The translations under genes were made by a program, and so were the position numbers. A DNA stretch of 64,000 bases from Microvirga makkahensis (GTDB lineage Bacteria > Pseudomonadota > Alphaproteobacteria > Rhizobiales > Beijerinckiaceae), in contig NZ_WURB01000002.1 in assembly GCF_009830105.1 (NCBI RefSeq), forward strand, positions 186,001 through 250,000, in the 5' to 3' direction. This document shows, piece after piece, positions 34,301 to 42,561 of the stretch; within the stretch, counting starts at the first letter, position 1, and each line of letters begins with the position of its first letter. The notes under the pieces are model-generated. The model had not been told where the DNA came from. It was given only the letters and a program-made list of their open reading frames with translations, and did no database searches.

Positions 34301-35008
34301 TCATCCCCCGAGATAGACCGCATTGAAATCAGTTGCCGCACTGATTTCGCCCGCCGTTCCGGAGGCTGCGATCCGTCCGAGGCGCATCACATAAGCACGG
34401 TCGGCCACTTCAAGCGCTTTGGCGATGTTCTGCTCGACCAGAACGATGGTTAGTCCTGACCGCTTGAGGACGCCGATCATCTCGAAAATCTGATCGACGA
34501 TGGCCGGCGCAAGACCAAGAGATGGTTCGTCGAGCAGCAGAACCTTTGGACGGGACATCATCGCTCTTGCAATGACAAGCATCTGCTGCTCGCCTCCCGA
34601 CAGGGTTCCCGCTGGTTGGGACGAACGCTCGGCGAGGCGCGGGAAGAGCGTCAGCATTCTCTCCCGATCCTCAGTCACCCCTGCCCGGTCATGACGTCGG
34701 ATATAGCTGCCGAGCATCAGGTTCTCCGCCACGGTGAGGTCCGGGAATACGTCCCGTGTTTCAGTGACGGTCGCAAGCCCCTTGCGGATCATCGCCTCGG
34801 GGCCCGCCGACGTCACGTCTTCGCCGGCAATGCGAATGGAGCCTGCGGCCGGCTTGAGCGCTCCCGCGATGCACATTATGGTAGTGGACTTTCCAGCGCC
34901 GTTAGCGCCGAGCAGCGCTATCAGCTCCCCGCGCTTCGCCGTCAGGGAAATGCCGCGCACGGCTTGGATTGCGCCATAGCGCACTTCGAGATCGGCTACT
35001 TCAAGCAC
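34301..35008 (-). CDS. livF: LIV-type ABC transporter ATP-binding protein LivF
   Basis: ATPase of 235 residues. Walker A GANGAGKSTT, signature LSGGEQQMLVIARAM, Walker B VLLLDEPSLGLAP and the LivF switch LVEQNIAKAL are all canonical. It overlaps the end of livG by eight bases, so the two ATPases are translationally coupled and probably dimerise. The third LIV system here, with all subunits separate. Confidence 0.93.
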   Translation of the reverse strand: MLEVADLEVRYGAIQAVRGISLTAKRGELIALLGANGAGKSTTIMCIAGALKPAAGSIRIAGEDVTSAGPEAMIRKGLATVTETRDVFPDLTVAENLMLGSYIRRHDRAGVTEDRERMLTLFPRLAERSSQPAGTLSGGEQQMLVIARAMMSRPKVLLLDEPSLGLAPAIVDQIFEMIGVLKRSGLTIVLVEQNIAKALEVADRAYVMRLGRIAASGTAGEISAATDFNAVYLGG

Positions 35009-35735
35009 GGATGGCCTCCGATCCGAGATAGGCTTCGATCACTGCTGGGTTCTTGCGCACGTCCTCGGCCCTTCCCTCTGCGATTGTCTTGCCGAAGGCA
35101 AGAACATGCAGCCGATCGCATAACCGCATGATCAAGCTCATGTCGTGATCGATAATGAGCAGTCCGAGGCCACGACTTCTCGGAAGCGCCGCAAGAATGT
35201 GAAGGAGTGCTTCCGTTTCCGCTTCGTTCATGCCGGCGGCAGGTTCGTCCAGCAGCAGAAAGGCCGGATCGGCTGCCAGTGCGCGCGCGATTTCAACGCG
35301 CCGCTTGTCGCCATAGCTGAGGCTTCCCCCAAGATCATCGGCGCGATGAGAAAGGTTGAACCCATCGAGTAGCGTCAGCGCTTTCGCACGCGCGGCGCGC
35401 AGGCTGCTGCCATGCGCAAGCGCTGCGGCCTCGACGTTGTCGAGCACCGCCATGTTGTTGAACAGACGAACGATTTGGAATGATCGCGAAAGGCCCTGGA
35501 GCGCGACTTCGCGCGGTGTGAGACCGGAGATCTGCTTGTTGCCTATCATGACTCGCCCGCCTGCGAGCGGCACCTGGCCGGTGATAGCGTTGATCATGGT
35601 GGTCTTGCCAGACCCGTTCGGCCCGATCAACCCGACGATCTCGCCCGGTGACAGGGTCAGGGACACACCATTCAGTGCGCGCAAACCAGAGAACTCGACT
35701 GCGACGTCGACTACTTCGAGGGAGGGATTCGCCAT
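35001..35735 (-). CDS. livG: LIV-type ABC transporter ATP-binding protein LivG
   Basis: ATPase of 244 residues. Walker A GPNGSGKTT, signature LSYGDKRRVEIARAL, Walker B LLLDEPAAGM and H-loop LLIIDHDMSLIM match LivG. The C-terminal IAEGRAEDVRKNPAVIEAYLG is a LivG hallmark. First gene after the binding-protein gene, separated from it by an 81-base gap that holds a strong hairpin. Confidence 0.93.
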   Translation of the reverse strand: MANPSLEVVDVAVEFSGLRALNGVSLTLSPGEIVGLIGPNGSGKTTMINAITGQVPLAGGRVMIGNKQISGLTPREVALQGLSRSFQIVRLFNNMAVLDNVEAAALAHGSSLRAARAKALTLLDGFNLSHRADDLGGSLSYGDKRRVEIARALAADPAFLLLDEPAAGMNEAETEALLHILAALPRSRGLGLLIIDHDMSLIMRLCDRLHVLAFGKTIAEGRAEDVRKNPAVIEAYLGSEAIRA

Positions 35736-35780
35736 AAACTTTCCGATAATGGTGACCCAGCAACGGTCAGGCCGTAGTAG

Positions 35781-35808
35781 TTTCCCCCGGAGGCGGCTCC
35801 GGGGGAAA
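35781..35808 (-). terminator. Strong hairpin between livK and livG
   Basis: Twelve-base perfect stem TTTCCCCCGGAG / CTCCGGGGGAAA with a GCGG loop, starting eight bases after the binding-protein stop codon (reading leftward). The A/T-rich base of the stem gives a short U run on either strand, so it can act as a partial intrinsic terminator, leaving more livK message than livGFHM message. Confidence 0.7.
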
Positions 35809-35816
35809 CATAGAAA

Positions 35817-36992
35817 TCAGGGTGCGGGAATGCGCTCGGGGCGGCGCCAGCCGACAAACTGTGGCTTGCCGCTCTTGAGCTCGAGAACCACGGCGGCCTT
35901 GTTAGGCACATGACCTTCTGCGGCCGTCCCGTAGTCGAGTTCCCCAGTGAGGAGCTTGAAGCTGCCATCCTCCAGCGCCTTCGCGACGGCATCGCCTTCT
36001 GTGGATCCCGCCGCCTTGACGGCTTCGGCAAGCAGCATGATCGAATCCCAGCCCGTTGCCACGAAGGATGTATCGGGATCCTCCTTGTACATTTCCTTGT
36101 AGAGCCCAATGAATTTCGGCATGTCCGGATGCGCCTCCGGCCCCATCCAGGTATGTGTGACGAAGAAGACGTTGTTGCCCATCTTCTCGCCAAGGGCAGT
36201 GTGCAGCGCCGGGTCGTCGTAGGCGTCTCCGCCCAAAACCGGCGCATCGTAGCCGACCTCGCGAAGCGCACGGATGATCATCCCGATATCCGTCCCATAG
36301 GAGGAAACGAAGATGACGTCCGGCCTCTTGCCGAGCGCCTTCAGGCGCGCGAGCTGAGCCGAGAAGTTGTTATCGCCATTGGTGTAGGTATCTTCCAGGA
36401 GGATCTCACCACCGTTGGCTTTAAACTGCGCAACGAAGTACTTGGACAGGGACTTGGTGTAGGCGATGAACTGGTCCGTCACGACGTACGCCGTCTTCCA
36501 ACCCTTTTCTTTGGCGTAGTCGGCTGCAACGGCGCCCATCGTGGTGTTCCACATGGAGAGGGTGAATTGCTTGTCACCCAGCGTCCACGCGCTGTAGAGA
36601 GGATCAGATGCGCAGGTTGACAGACCGACAATGCCCGCTTGTTGTGCCTCTCGGCTCGCTGGGCTCCCGAAATCGAAATCACAAGGGGCGAGGATCATCT
36701 CGGCGCCTTTGTCGATCAACTCGACTGCCACATTGCCAACGGTGACTGGATCGGACTTGCCGTCGATGTTGACGAACTCGATCTGCTTGCCAAGAAGCCC
36801 GCCGTTGTCGTTGAGGTACTTGACCGCAACCTGCGCTCCCTTGAACCCGGGTGTGTCGAGAGGGGCTTGAACCCCGGTCAGCGACAGGGCACCGCCGATC
36901 ATGATCTTGTCTCCGGCCGCCTGTGCGGCTGTCCCCGTCAGGAGTACCGCTGTCGCGACCGTTCCAATTAAACTCGTCAGATTAGCATTCAT
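35817..36992 (-). CDS. LIV-type ABC transporter periplasmic substrate-binding protein
   Basis: Binding protein of 391 residues with a Sec signal peptide (MNANLTSLIGTVATAVLLTG, cleavage after AQAA) and the mature start KIMIGGALSLTGVQAPLDTP. AAGAAGAGGGAACTAGA before the ATG is a good ribosome binding site. It opens the leftward operon livK-livG-livF-livH-livM-hydrolase-aminotransferase. The ligand is not predictable by eye. Its paralogues at 11860 and 23244 are clearly divergent in the N-terminal lobe, so the three systems probably bind different compounds. Confidence 0.93.
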   Translation of the reverse strand: MNANLTSLIGTVATAVLLTGTAAQAAGDKIMIGGALSLTGVQAPLDTPGFKGAQVAVKYLNDNGGLLGKQIEFVNIDGKSDPVTVGNVAVELIDKGAEMILAPCDFDFGSPASREAQQAGIVGLSTCASDPLYSAWTLGDKQFTLSMWNTTMGAVAADYAKEKGWKTAYVVTDQFIAYTKSLSKYFVAQFKANGGEILLEDTYTNGDNNFSAQLARLKALGKRPDVIFVSSYGTDIGMIIRALREVGYDAPVLGGDAYDDPALHTALGEKMGNNVFFVTHTWMGPEAHPDMPKFIGLYKEMYKEDPDTSFVATGWDSIMLLAEAVKAAGSTEGDAVAKALEDGSFKLLTGELDYGTAAEGHVPNKAAVVLELKSGKPQFVGWRRPERIPAP

Positions 36993-37327
36993 TCTAGTTC
37001 CCTCTTCTTGCTTCCGCCATCAGATCATCGTGCGATGTGAACCCGCTTCCGATCACCGCTGCCCGCATTGGCTCCTGGGACGATAACGAAATCCTTGAGA
37101 GCACGATGATCAAAAACAGCATATCCATCAAAGGATCTTTTCAGAGACTGCGCAATCCTGATGTTTCGCCACTACTGCCTGCCAGGCTTCCGATGACTCC
37201 GGGCCGATCCTCGGAGACGTCCCAGCGGCTGATCGAGACGTCAGGCGCTGTCCATGCAGCCCTCACTCCAGCTTCGGAGCTTGCCATCTGCCTCCTCCCT
37301 TCCTCTTACTGGGCCGACCACGGCAGG
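36993..37327. other. Intergenic region upstream of the third LIV operon
   Basis: 335 bases between the binding-protein start and the end of the second isochorismatase-type gene. It must contain the leftward promoter of the transporter operon. I see no gene, no long repeat and no clear palindrome in it. Confidence 0.4.
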
Positions 37328-37978
37328 CTAGGCGGAGATCTCGGCGATCAGCGCGTCGGTCGATACTTGGCGACAGTAACCCTTGATGGCACGAAGCGTA
37401 TTGTTGTGACGCTCCTGGGTGTAGGTGGCGCACGCGTCCGGCACCAGGGTCACCAGATAGCCGAGGTCACAGGCATCGCGGATCGCCGACTCGACGCACT
37501 GATCGGTGACCAGGCCGCACAGGACCAGCTGCCTCACACCTAAATTGCGCAGCAAGTAGTCGATATGCGTGGACACGAAGACGCTCGACGACGACTTCGG
37601 CAGCACGATCTCGTCGTCTAAGGGCGCAATCTCGTCGATCACCTTGCCGTCCCATGAGCCCTTAGGCACATTGAAACCGGTGATCTTGTAGTCGAGGCTG
37701 CGGTCGCGTCCATCCTTGGTCAGGCTCTCGATGGTGGTATATAGAACCTCAATGCCCGCCGCCCGGAAAGCCTTCTGCAGGCGTTGCATGTTGGGGATCG
37801 CAGTCGTTTTCAGCCGTTCGAAATAATAGCCATACTTGCCGGTGATATCGGCCTCAGGCACATCCTTGAACTCGCCTCCTTCCCGGCGGACCGAGAAGTT
37901 CTGCACATCGATGAACAGCAATGCGGACGCCTGCGGATCCAGCGGAATCTCGCGCGTGGTCGGGAAATCATGGGCCAT
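37328..37978 (-). CDS. Isochorismatase-family cysteine amidohydrolase (RutB-like)
   Basis: Cysteine hydrolase of 216 residues with the triad Asp (LLFIDVQNFS), Lys (IVLPKSSSSVF) and Cys (VTDQCVESAIRDA). The stretch KGSWDGKVIDEIAP resembles ureidoacrylate amidohydrolase RutB. I chose the ATG at 37978 because the open frame further upstream overlaps the neighbouring gene with no family similarity; AGGAGA lies about 15 bases away, rather far. It is paralogous to the hydrolase at 31705. The two may act on successive amide bonds of one substrate or on related substrates. Confidence 0.87.
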   Translation of the reverse strand: MAHDFPTTREIPLDPQASALLFIDVQNFSVRREGGEFKDVPEADITGKYGYYFERLKTTAIPNMQRLQKAFRAAGIEVLYTTIESLTKDGRDRSLDYKITGFNVPKGSWDGKVIDEIAPLDDEIVLPKSSSSVFVSTHIDYLLRNLGVRQLVLCGLVTDQCVESAIRDACDLGYLVTLVPDACATYTQERHNNTLRAIKGYCRQVSTDALIAEISA

Positions 37979-37985
37979 GGGGGAA

Positions 37986-38771
37986 CTACATCTCCTCTGT
38001 GATTGCGGCGGCAAGTGCTTCGACGACCAGATCCGCCCAGCGAGATTGACCATCCCGGCCCATGATCAAGTCGTTGCGAATTTCGAGCAGCAGGTGCGGC
38101 AGGCCACGTCTCTCGCCGTGGACCGGGATCGTGTAATCGGAAAAGTCGTCAACGGAATAGGGTTCGTTGGGGGCTGCGGGTATGTTTGGATTCCGCGCCC
38201 TGAACTCCGCGAGGAATCGGTCTGCAAGCCGCCTGTCGCGATTGAACAGTACGCCCATATGCCAGGGCCGCGTCGCGCCGCCGAGGAGTTGCGGGGTGAA
38301 GCTGTGCACGGAGACGAGGAACGTGGGCGTACCGGAACGACGATCCAGCACCCCGGCCAGCACGCGGTGGAAAGGCTGATGGATCTCTTCGAAGCGCTGC
38401 AGCCGGTCCCGTTCACCGAGCCCTTCATTGCCGGGTATCCTTGTGCCGTCGCTCACGACTGGAAAGCAGTCCCACGCGTCGAACGGCCGATTGCAATCGA
38501 CCACCAGGCGGCTGTAGCGCTGCAGAACAAGCGGTGCGTCGAGCAGGGCCGACAGCAGCCGAGATACCTCTTCGGCGCCGACGTCCAAAGCGATATGGCG
38601 CTCCATGTCGGCTGGCGGCACGCCCAGATCGCGGAGCTTCTCCGGAATGGCCCGGCCGGCGTGCTCGCAGGATAAAACAATGGCCGACCGGCCTTCGCCA
38701 TTGACGACCTCGACAGGCAGAGGATCACGGGGCGACAACAATGCCGTCAGGATTTCATTCGATTGCAACAT
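37986..38771 (-). CDS. N-formylglutamate amidohydrolase family protein (HutG-like)
   Basis: Putative zinc amidohydrolase of 261 residues in the FGase (PF05013) family. Conserved landmarks are VLSCEHAG near residue 31 (metal-binding Glu-His pair), the arginine motif DCNRP and SVHSFTP with the second metal histidine. Classical HutG splits N-formylglutamate into formate and glutamate in histidine catabolism, but no other hut genes are here. It starts divergently from the RpiR/GS-like operon and ends eight bases before the RutB-like hydrolase start. I infer that it removes an N-acyl group from a glutamate-like or other amino-acid conjugate in this pathway. Confidence 0.85.
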   Translation of the reverse strand: MLQSNEILTALLSPRDPLPVEVVNGEGRSAIVLSCEHAGRAIPEKLRDLGVPPADMERHIALDVGAEEVSRLLSALLDAPLVLQRYSRLVVDCNRPFDAWDCFPVVSDGTRIPGNEGLGERDRLQRFEEIHQPFHRVLAGVLDRRSGTPTFLVSVHSFTPQLLGGATRPWHMGVLFNRDRRLADRFLAEFRARNPNIPAAPNEPYSVDDFSDYTIPVHGERRGLPHLLLEIRNDLIMGRDGQSRWADLVVEALAAAITEEM

Positions 38772-38820
38772 CTGCCTCGAACCTGCCGATCACAGCTGAC
38801 CGGAATAGGGCTACTCAAAG

Positions 38821-38878
38821 TGAAAGAAATATTTTGATCACAGTCAATGCCATTTTTAGATTTGACTAATATTTTTCA
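38821..38878. promoter_or_regulatory. AT-rich divergent control region with inverted half-sites (candidate RpiR operator)
   Basis: In an otherwise GC-rich window this stretch is strikingly AT-rich. TGAAAGAAATATTTT at 38821-38835 and AATATTTTTCA at 38868-38878 (complement TGAAAAATATT) form an inverted pair about 45 bases apart centre to centre. TGAAA...TTTCA arrangements are common for RpiR-family regulators. It lies between the HutG-like gene (leftward) and the RpiR gene (rightward). Confidence 0.5.
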
Positions 38879-38908
38879 TGACTAATAATGCAATGCCGGT
38901 GAGTCCAA

Positions 38909-39793
38909 GTGAGAACGCAAAGCCTGATGACAGTGCGTGAGACGATCCGGCGTGAGACGGCGAAACTAACGGCCAGTGAGCGGAAGATCGCCAATGCGGT
39001 GCTGGCTGACTACCCGTTCAGCGGCATCCAGACGATTCAGGAGCTCGCCGAGCGGACCGGGGTGAGCGCTCCGTCGATCACCCGCTTCGTCAGCAAGATC
39101 GGCTTCGCGGGCTATCAGGAGTTTCAGCGACAGCTGATCGGCGAGCTCCGCGAGGGCCGTCGTTCGCCACTCGATCTGAAGGCCACGGAGAAACCCGCGG
39201 ATGCAGATTTCCTCGCCGACTATGCCCGGCGCACCTCGATCCTGCTTGCTGAGATGGCTGCCGCCGTTCCGCAGGAGCAGTTCGATCGCATTCTGAAACT
39301 GCTGTCGGATCCCGCTCGCAGCATCTTCCTGCTTGGCGGCCGCATCAGCGACGCCATAGCAAGTCTCTTGTCCCTGCACCTGAGGCAGGTCCGGCCGCGG
39401 GTCCATCACCTGCCGCCCAATCCGGAGCATTGGCCCGATCAGATCCTAGGCATGCGCAGGCAGGACGTATTCATTCTATTCGACTTCCGCCGTTATCAAC
39501 CGGATCTGGCCCGGCTCGCCGAGATCGTCATGGCCAAGCGCCGCCCGACAATCGTGCTGATCACCGACCAGTGGATGTCGCCTATCGCGCGCCACAGTGA
39601 TCATGTTGTCGCGCTGCCGATCGAGAACAACACGGCGTGGGACACCGCCGTCTGCGCCGTGGCGTTCGTGGAGGCGTTGATCGTCAGGGTTTCGCAGGCC
39701 GACTGGCCGGCGACGAGAAAGCGGATTGAGGCCTGGGATGAATTGCGTCTCTCGCCGCCGATACTAAAGAACGGGGAACAGGATGACGCGTGA
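38909..39793 (+). CDS. RpiR/MurR-family transcriptional regulator (HTH_6 plus SIS domain)
   Basis: Regulator of 294 residues. Residues about 8-80 form the RpiR-type helix-turn-helix (LTASERKIANAVLADYP, then TIQELAERTGVSAPSITRF). From about 130 a SIS sugar-phosphate-type domain follows (FLLGGRISDAIASLLSLHL, and IVLITDQWMSPIARHSD). Either a GTG at 38909 or an ATG at 38927 could start it; neither has a strong ribosome binding site. It overlaps the GS-like gene by 11 bases and faces the HutG-like gene. It probably represses both directions and senses a pathway intermediate that need not be a sugar phosphate. Confidence 0.88.
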   Translation: MRTQSLMTVRETIRRETAKLTASERKIANAVLADYPFSGIQTIQELAERTGVSAPSITRFVSKIGFAGYQEFQRQLIGELREGRRSPLDLKATEKPADADFLADYARRTSILLAEMAAAVPQEQFDRILKLLSDPARSIFLLGGRISDAIASLLSLHLRQVRPRVHHLPPNPEHWPDQILGMRRQDVFILFDFRRYQPDLARLAEIVMAKRRPTIVLITDQWMSPIARHSDHVVALPIENNTAWDTAVCAVAFVEALIVRVSQADWPATRKRIEAWDELRLSPPILKNGEQDDA

Positions 39794-41090
39794 GGAAATG
39801 ATCATCGCCTGCTGCACGGATTTGGCGGGCAAGGTCCGAGGCAAAGCCTTTCCGGCAGTCCAGTTCGACAAGCGCGGACAGCGCGGCGTCGGCTGGACGC
39901 CGACGAACGTACAGATCACCTGTTTCGACTCGATCGCCGAGAGCCCGTTCGGCTCGCTCGGAGATCTGGTGCTCATTCCGGACGAGACGGCTCGGATCCG
40001 TGTCGAGATCGGAGACGATGCCGTCGAGCACTTTGCTCTGGGCGACATTCGCCATACCGACGGCAGGCCTTGGGAGTTCTGCACGCGCTCGATCCTGAAG
40101 GCAGCCCTGGACCGGCTGGAGAGGGTGACCGGTCTCACTCTGTTCGGTGCCTTTGAGCACGAGTTTCAATTCCGCAATGCTTCGAGCGCCTTCAACCCTG
40201 CCTTCTCTACCGCTGGCTTCCGCGCCGAACGGCGGTTCGCTGAAACGTTGGTAGCGGCCATGCGCATTGCGGGTCTCGAGCCAGACACCTTCATGAAGGA
40301 GTACGGCACGAGCCAATACGAGGTCACCATGGGGCCAACACGCGGCGTGGCGATCGCTGATCACTCAACGATCCTGCGTGAACTGCTGTGCGCCATCGTC
40401 GCACAATCTGGTCGGGACGTGACCTTCACCCCGATCCGTGATCCGGCGGGAGTCGGCAATGGTGTGCACATTCATCTCAGCTTTCTCGAGAGGGACACGC
40501 CTGCGACGTGGGATCCTGCCGGCAGGCACGAGCTGACCAGGGTGGCGGGTCAGTTCATTGCAGGCATCCTGAAATACCTGGATTCAATCGTCGCCATCAC
40601 TGCGCCCAGCGTGGTCTCCTATCTGAGGCTGACGCCGCATCGATGGAGTGCCGCCTTCAACAATCTCGGGTTCCGGGACCGTGAGGCATCCGTCCGGATC
40701 TGCCCGGTATCCGAGCTGAGCGACATCACCAAGGCAGCCCAATTCAACTTCGAGTTCCGAGCCGCAGATGCCACCGCCAGTCCCCATCTACAGCTTGCGG
40801 CGATCGTCCATGCCGGCGTGCAAGGGATCGAGGAAGGGCTGCCGACACCGGATGCGACTACCGAGGACCTTTCGCAGCTCGATCCGGATGAGCTGACAGC
40901 GCGTGGTTACGTCCGCCTGCCCCAGTCACTGCCGGAAGCGCTGGAACGCTTCGCCGCCAACAACACGGTGACGGGTTGGTTCCCCGAGGGCTTCGCCGAC
41001 GTGTACCTCAAGCATAAACAGGGCGAGATTGCATTTCTGGATGGAAAAACCGAGAAGGAGATATGCGCCCTCTACGAGCAGACCTATTGA
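39783..41090 (+). CDS. Glutamine-synthetase-like ATP-dependent ligase (GlnA/PuuA superfamily)
   Basis: Ligase of 435 residues with glutamine synthetase landmarks: the metal-binding EHEFQF, EYGTSQYEV, the nucleotide/metal stretch GVGNGVHIHLSF, and FRDREASVRIC where true GS has NRSAAIRIP. The tyrosine-adenylation region of GlnA is absent. Relatives outside GlnA (PuuA, IpuC, GlnA3/4) join glutamate to an amine through a gamma-glutamyl bond. Catalytic and metal positions look intact, so it is probably active. Coupled translationally to the RpiR gene. With a HutG-like amidohydrolase, two cysteine amidases, an aminotransferase and an amino-acid-type importer nearby, I infer a glutamylation-based degradation route for an amine. 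Confidence 0.87.
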   Translation: MTREEMIIACCTDLAGKVRGKAFPAVQFDKRGQRGVGWTPTNVQITCFDSIAESPFGSLGDLVLIPDETARIRVEIGDDAVEHFALGDIRHTDGRPWEFCTRSILKAALDRLERVTGLTLFGAFEHEFQFRNASSAFNPAFSTAGFRAERRFAETLVAAMRIAGLEPDTFMKEYGTSQYEVTMGPTRGVAIADHSTILRELLCAIVAQSGRDVTFTPIRDPAGVGNGVHIHLSFLERDTPATWDPAGRHELTRVAGQFIAGILKYLDSIVAITAPSVVSYLRLTPHRWSAAFNNLGFRDREASVRICPVSELSDITKAAQFNFEFRAADATASPHLQLAAIVHAGVQGIEEGLPTPDATTEDLSQLDPDELTARGYVRLPQSLPEALERFAANNTVTGWFPEGFADVYLKHKQGEIAFLDGKTEKEICALYEQTY

Positions 41091-41407
41091 CCCTTCCCGC
41101 GATGCAGCCCCGTGTCGCCTTTGTCCTCTTCCAAGCTGTTCCAGAAGGAGAGTCTGAGTTCTAGGGGCAGTCACGGAGCGTTTAGGGGCAATCCTCATTG
41201 ACAGGCGGGTATTCGTCTTGAGATGGCGGTCTCCTCTGACCTGACTGGGTGGAACTGGATCAGGTTGATCGAGAGAATTGACGAGGAACCAAGGAGCCCA
41301 CAATGCCGGAAAGCGATGAGGTGTAGGGGGTGCGATGAGACAATTACATCCCTCGCCTTTGCCTCGATCCCAATCACCCTCCGGCCAACTTGACGGCGCC
41401 TCAGCAA
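41091..41407. other. Unassigned region before IS6 relic
   Basis: 317 bases after the GS-like gene. A leftward open frame crosses part of it (41195-41476) but ends inside the IS6 relic, lacks a ribosome binding site and resembles no family I know. It may be the scar of an older insertion. No terminator hairpin is clear. Confidence 0.35.
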
Positions 41408-41916
41408 GGCGATGTCACGTTCACTGAAGCCGTATGAATTGGGCAGATTTCGCCGCGTGAGCCTCTCAGGCGGCACGGTTGGCCATCCTCTTCCATTTCA
41501 CCCGGGCGGAGCGGCGGGAGTTGGGCGGCACGAAGAGATTGCTGACGGCCTAGAACACCCTGATGATCCGGTGAGGCCTCGCGGCGACCGGAAGCCCTGC
41601 ATCGCCCGCTCTCGCCCTCGCGACGGAACATGCGAATTCTCGACCCTGTTGTCCAAGGCCCGGTGCGGCCAGCGAGCGACCTTTCGCATGACTTCCCGCT
41701 TGGCGGCCCCACGGCGGACCGTCACATTGGAGATGTGAACGCCCAGCTCCAACAGCCCTTCCTCGACCAGCGGCAAGCTCCGAGAATAGCGAAAATAGAA
41801 CCGCACCGCATCGGCGATAATCTGAGGCGGGTAGAGGTGTCGGTTGAAGCTGATGACTTGGGCACGCCAGTGGATCATACGGCTTGTCCTCTAACGTAAG
41901 TTAAGGTGACACTGCC
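41408..41916 (-). mobile_element. IS6-family insertion sequence, internally deleted relic
   Basis: A 509-base element bounded by imperfect 17-base terminal inverted repeats: GGCGATGTCACGTTCAC at 41408-41424 and GGCAGTGTCACCTTAAC (complement strand) at 41900-41916, with 13 of 17 bases matching. It holds the two ends of an IS6-type transposase without the catalytic middle. Full elements are about 800 bases, so roughly 300 bases are missing. No eight-base target duplication is visible at the flanks. Confidence 0.75.
41466..41878 (-). pseudogene. IS6-family transposase, core deleted and frameshifted
   Basis: The N-terminus (FNRHLYPPQIIADAVRFYFR, then YSRSLPLVEEGLLELGVHIS) is the helix-turn-helix region of IS6 transposases. 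It joins directly to the C-terminal part (ALDNRVENSHVPSRGRERAM, then after a frameshift and a TAG codon, AVSNLFVPPNSRRSARVKWK). The DDE core, including the first two Asp residues, is gone. The protein cannot be active. Confidence 0.8.
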
Positions 41917-41923
41917 AAGGCGC

Positions 41924-42561
41924 GTGCAAAGAAGCAGAAACCCGACCATAAAAACGGCCATCGTTGTCGACTGCGAGTTTCTCTGCGTCCAGGGTTCACA
42001 AAGCAGGTTCTGGTGCGCGGCTCACGATCCCGACCCGGTGATCGCACAAATTGGTGCGGTCAAGCTCGGACTGGAGGGCGACTTCCCGCTCACGGATACG
42101 TTCAAAGCCTACGTTCAGTCGGTTGACCGATTTGGCAACAGCTATCCAATCGACCCTTCTTCACCAGACTGACCGGCATCACTGAGGATAACATCCTGAC
42201 CGAGGGGTTGCCATTGCCGGAGGCCCTTTCGAGGGTAGACCGCTTCTCGGATGGGGCGCGGTTCTGGTCTTGGGGAAAGGACGAACTTAACATTGTGGCC
42301 ATCAGTTGCTATGTCGCAGGCATTCCAGCGTCAATTCCAGCCTATCGGTTTGGCAACGCCGTCACGCTCATGATCGCGGCCGGGATGCCGATCGAGGATA
42401 TCGGCAAGCCTCCAAGCAACAAGCTGGCGAGTTACTATGGCGTCGAGCACCTTCCCTTGCAGGGGCATGACGCGCTCGACGATGCCCTCTCCGTGGCGTA
42501 CGCGCTGCAACATCTATCGAGGACCGAGAAGTTGCGGCCAGATGCCTTGGACCGCGCCTAA
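41924..42561 (+). pseudogene. DEDD-type 3'-5' exonuclease (DnaQ-like fold), frameshifted
   Basis: Two reading frames add up to one RNase H-fold exonuclease of about 210 residues. The first frame gives AIVVDCEF (catalytic Asp and Glu of motif I) and runs to PIDP near 42160. One base out of frame it continues FFTRLTGITEDNILTEG, then FWSWGKDEL, and ends with motif III GHDALDDALSVAYAL. The lesion is a single-base loss around 42158-42165. The natural 5' end is unclear: the only upstream in-frame GTG at 41906 lies inside the IS6 terminal repeat, so the promoter or first codons were probably lost to that insertion. I use the GTG at 41924 as a nominal start. Confidence 0.72.

Noticed and set aside
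41195..41476. 93-codon minus-strand open frame before the IS6 relic
   Set aside because: Ends inside the relic, lacks a ribosome binding site and matches no family; kept only as unassigned sequence.
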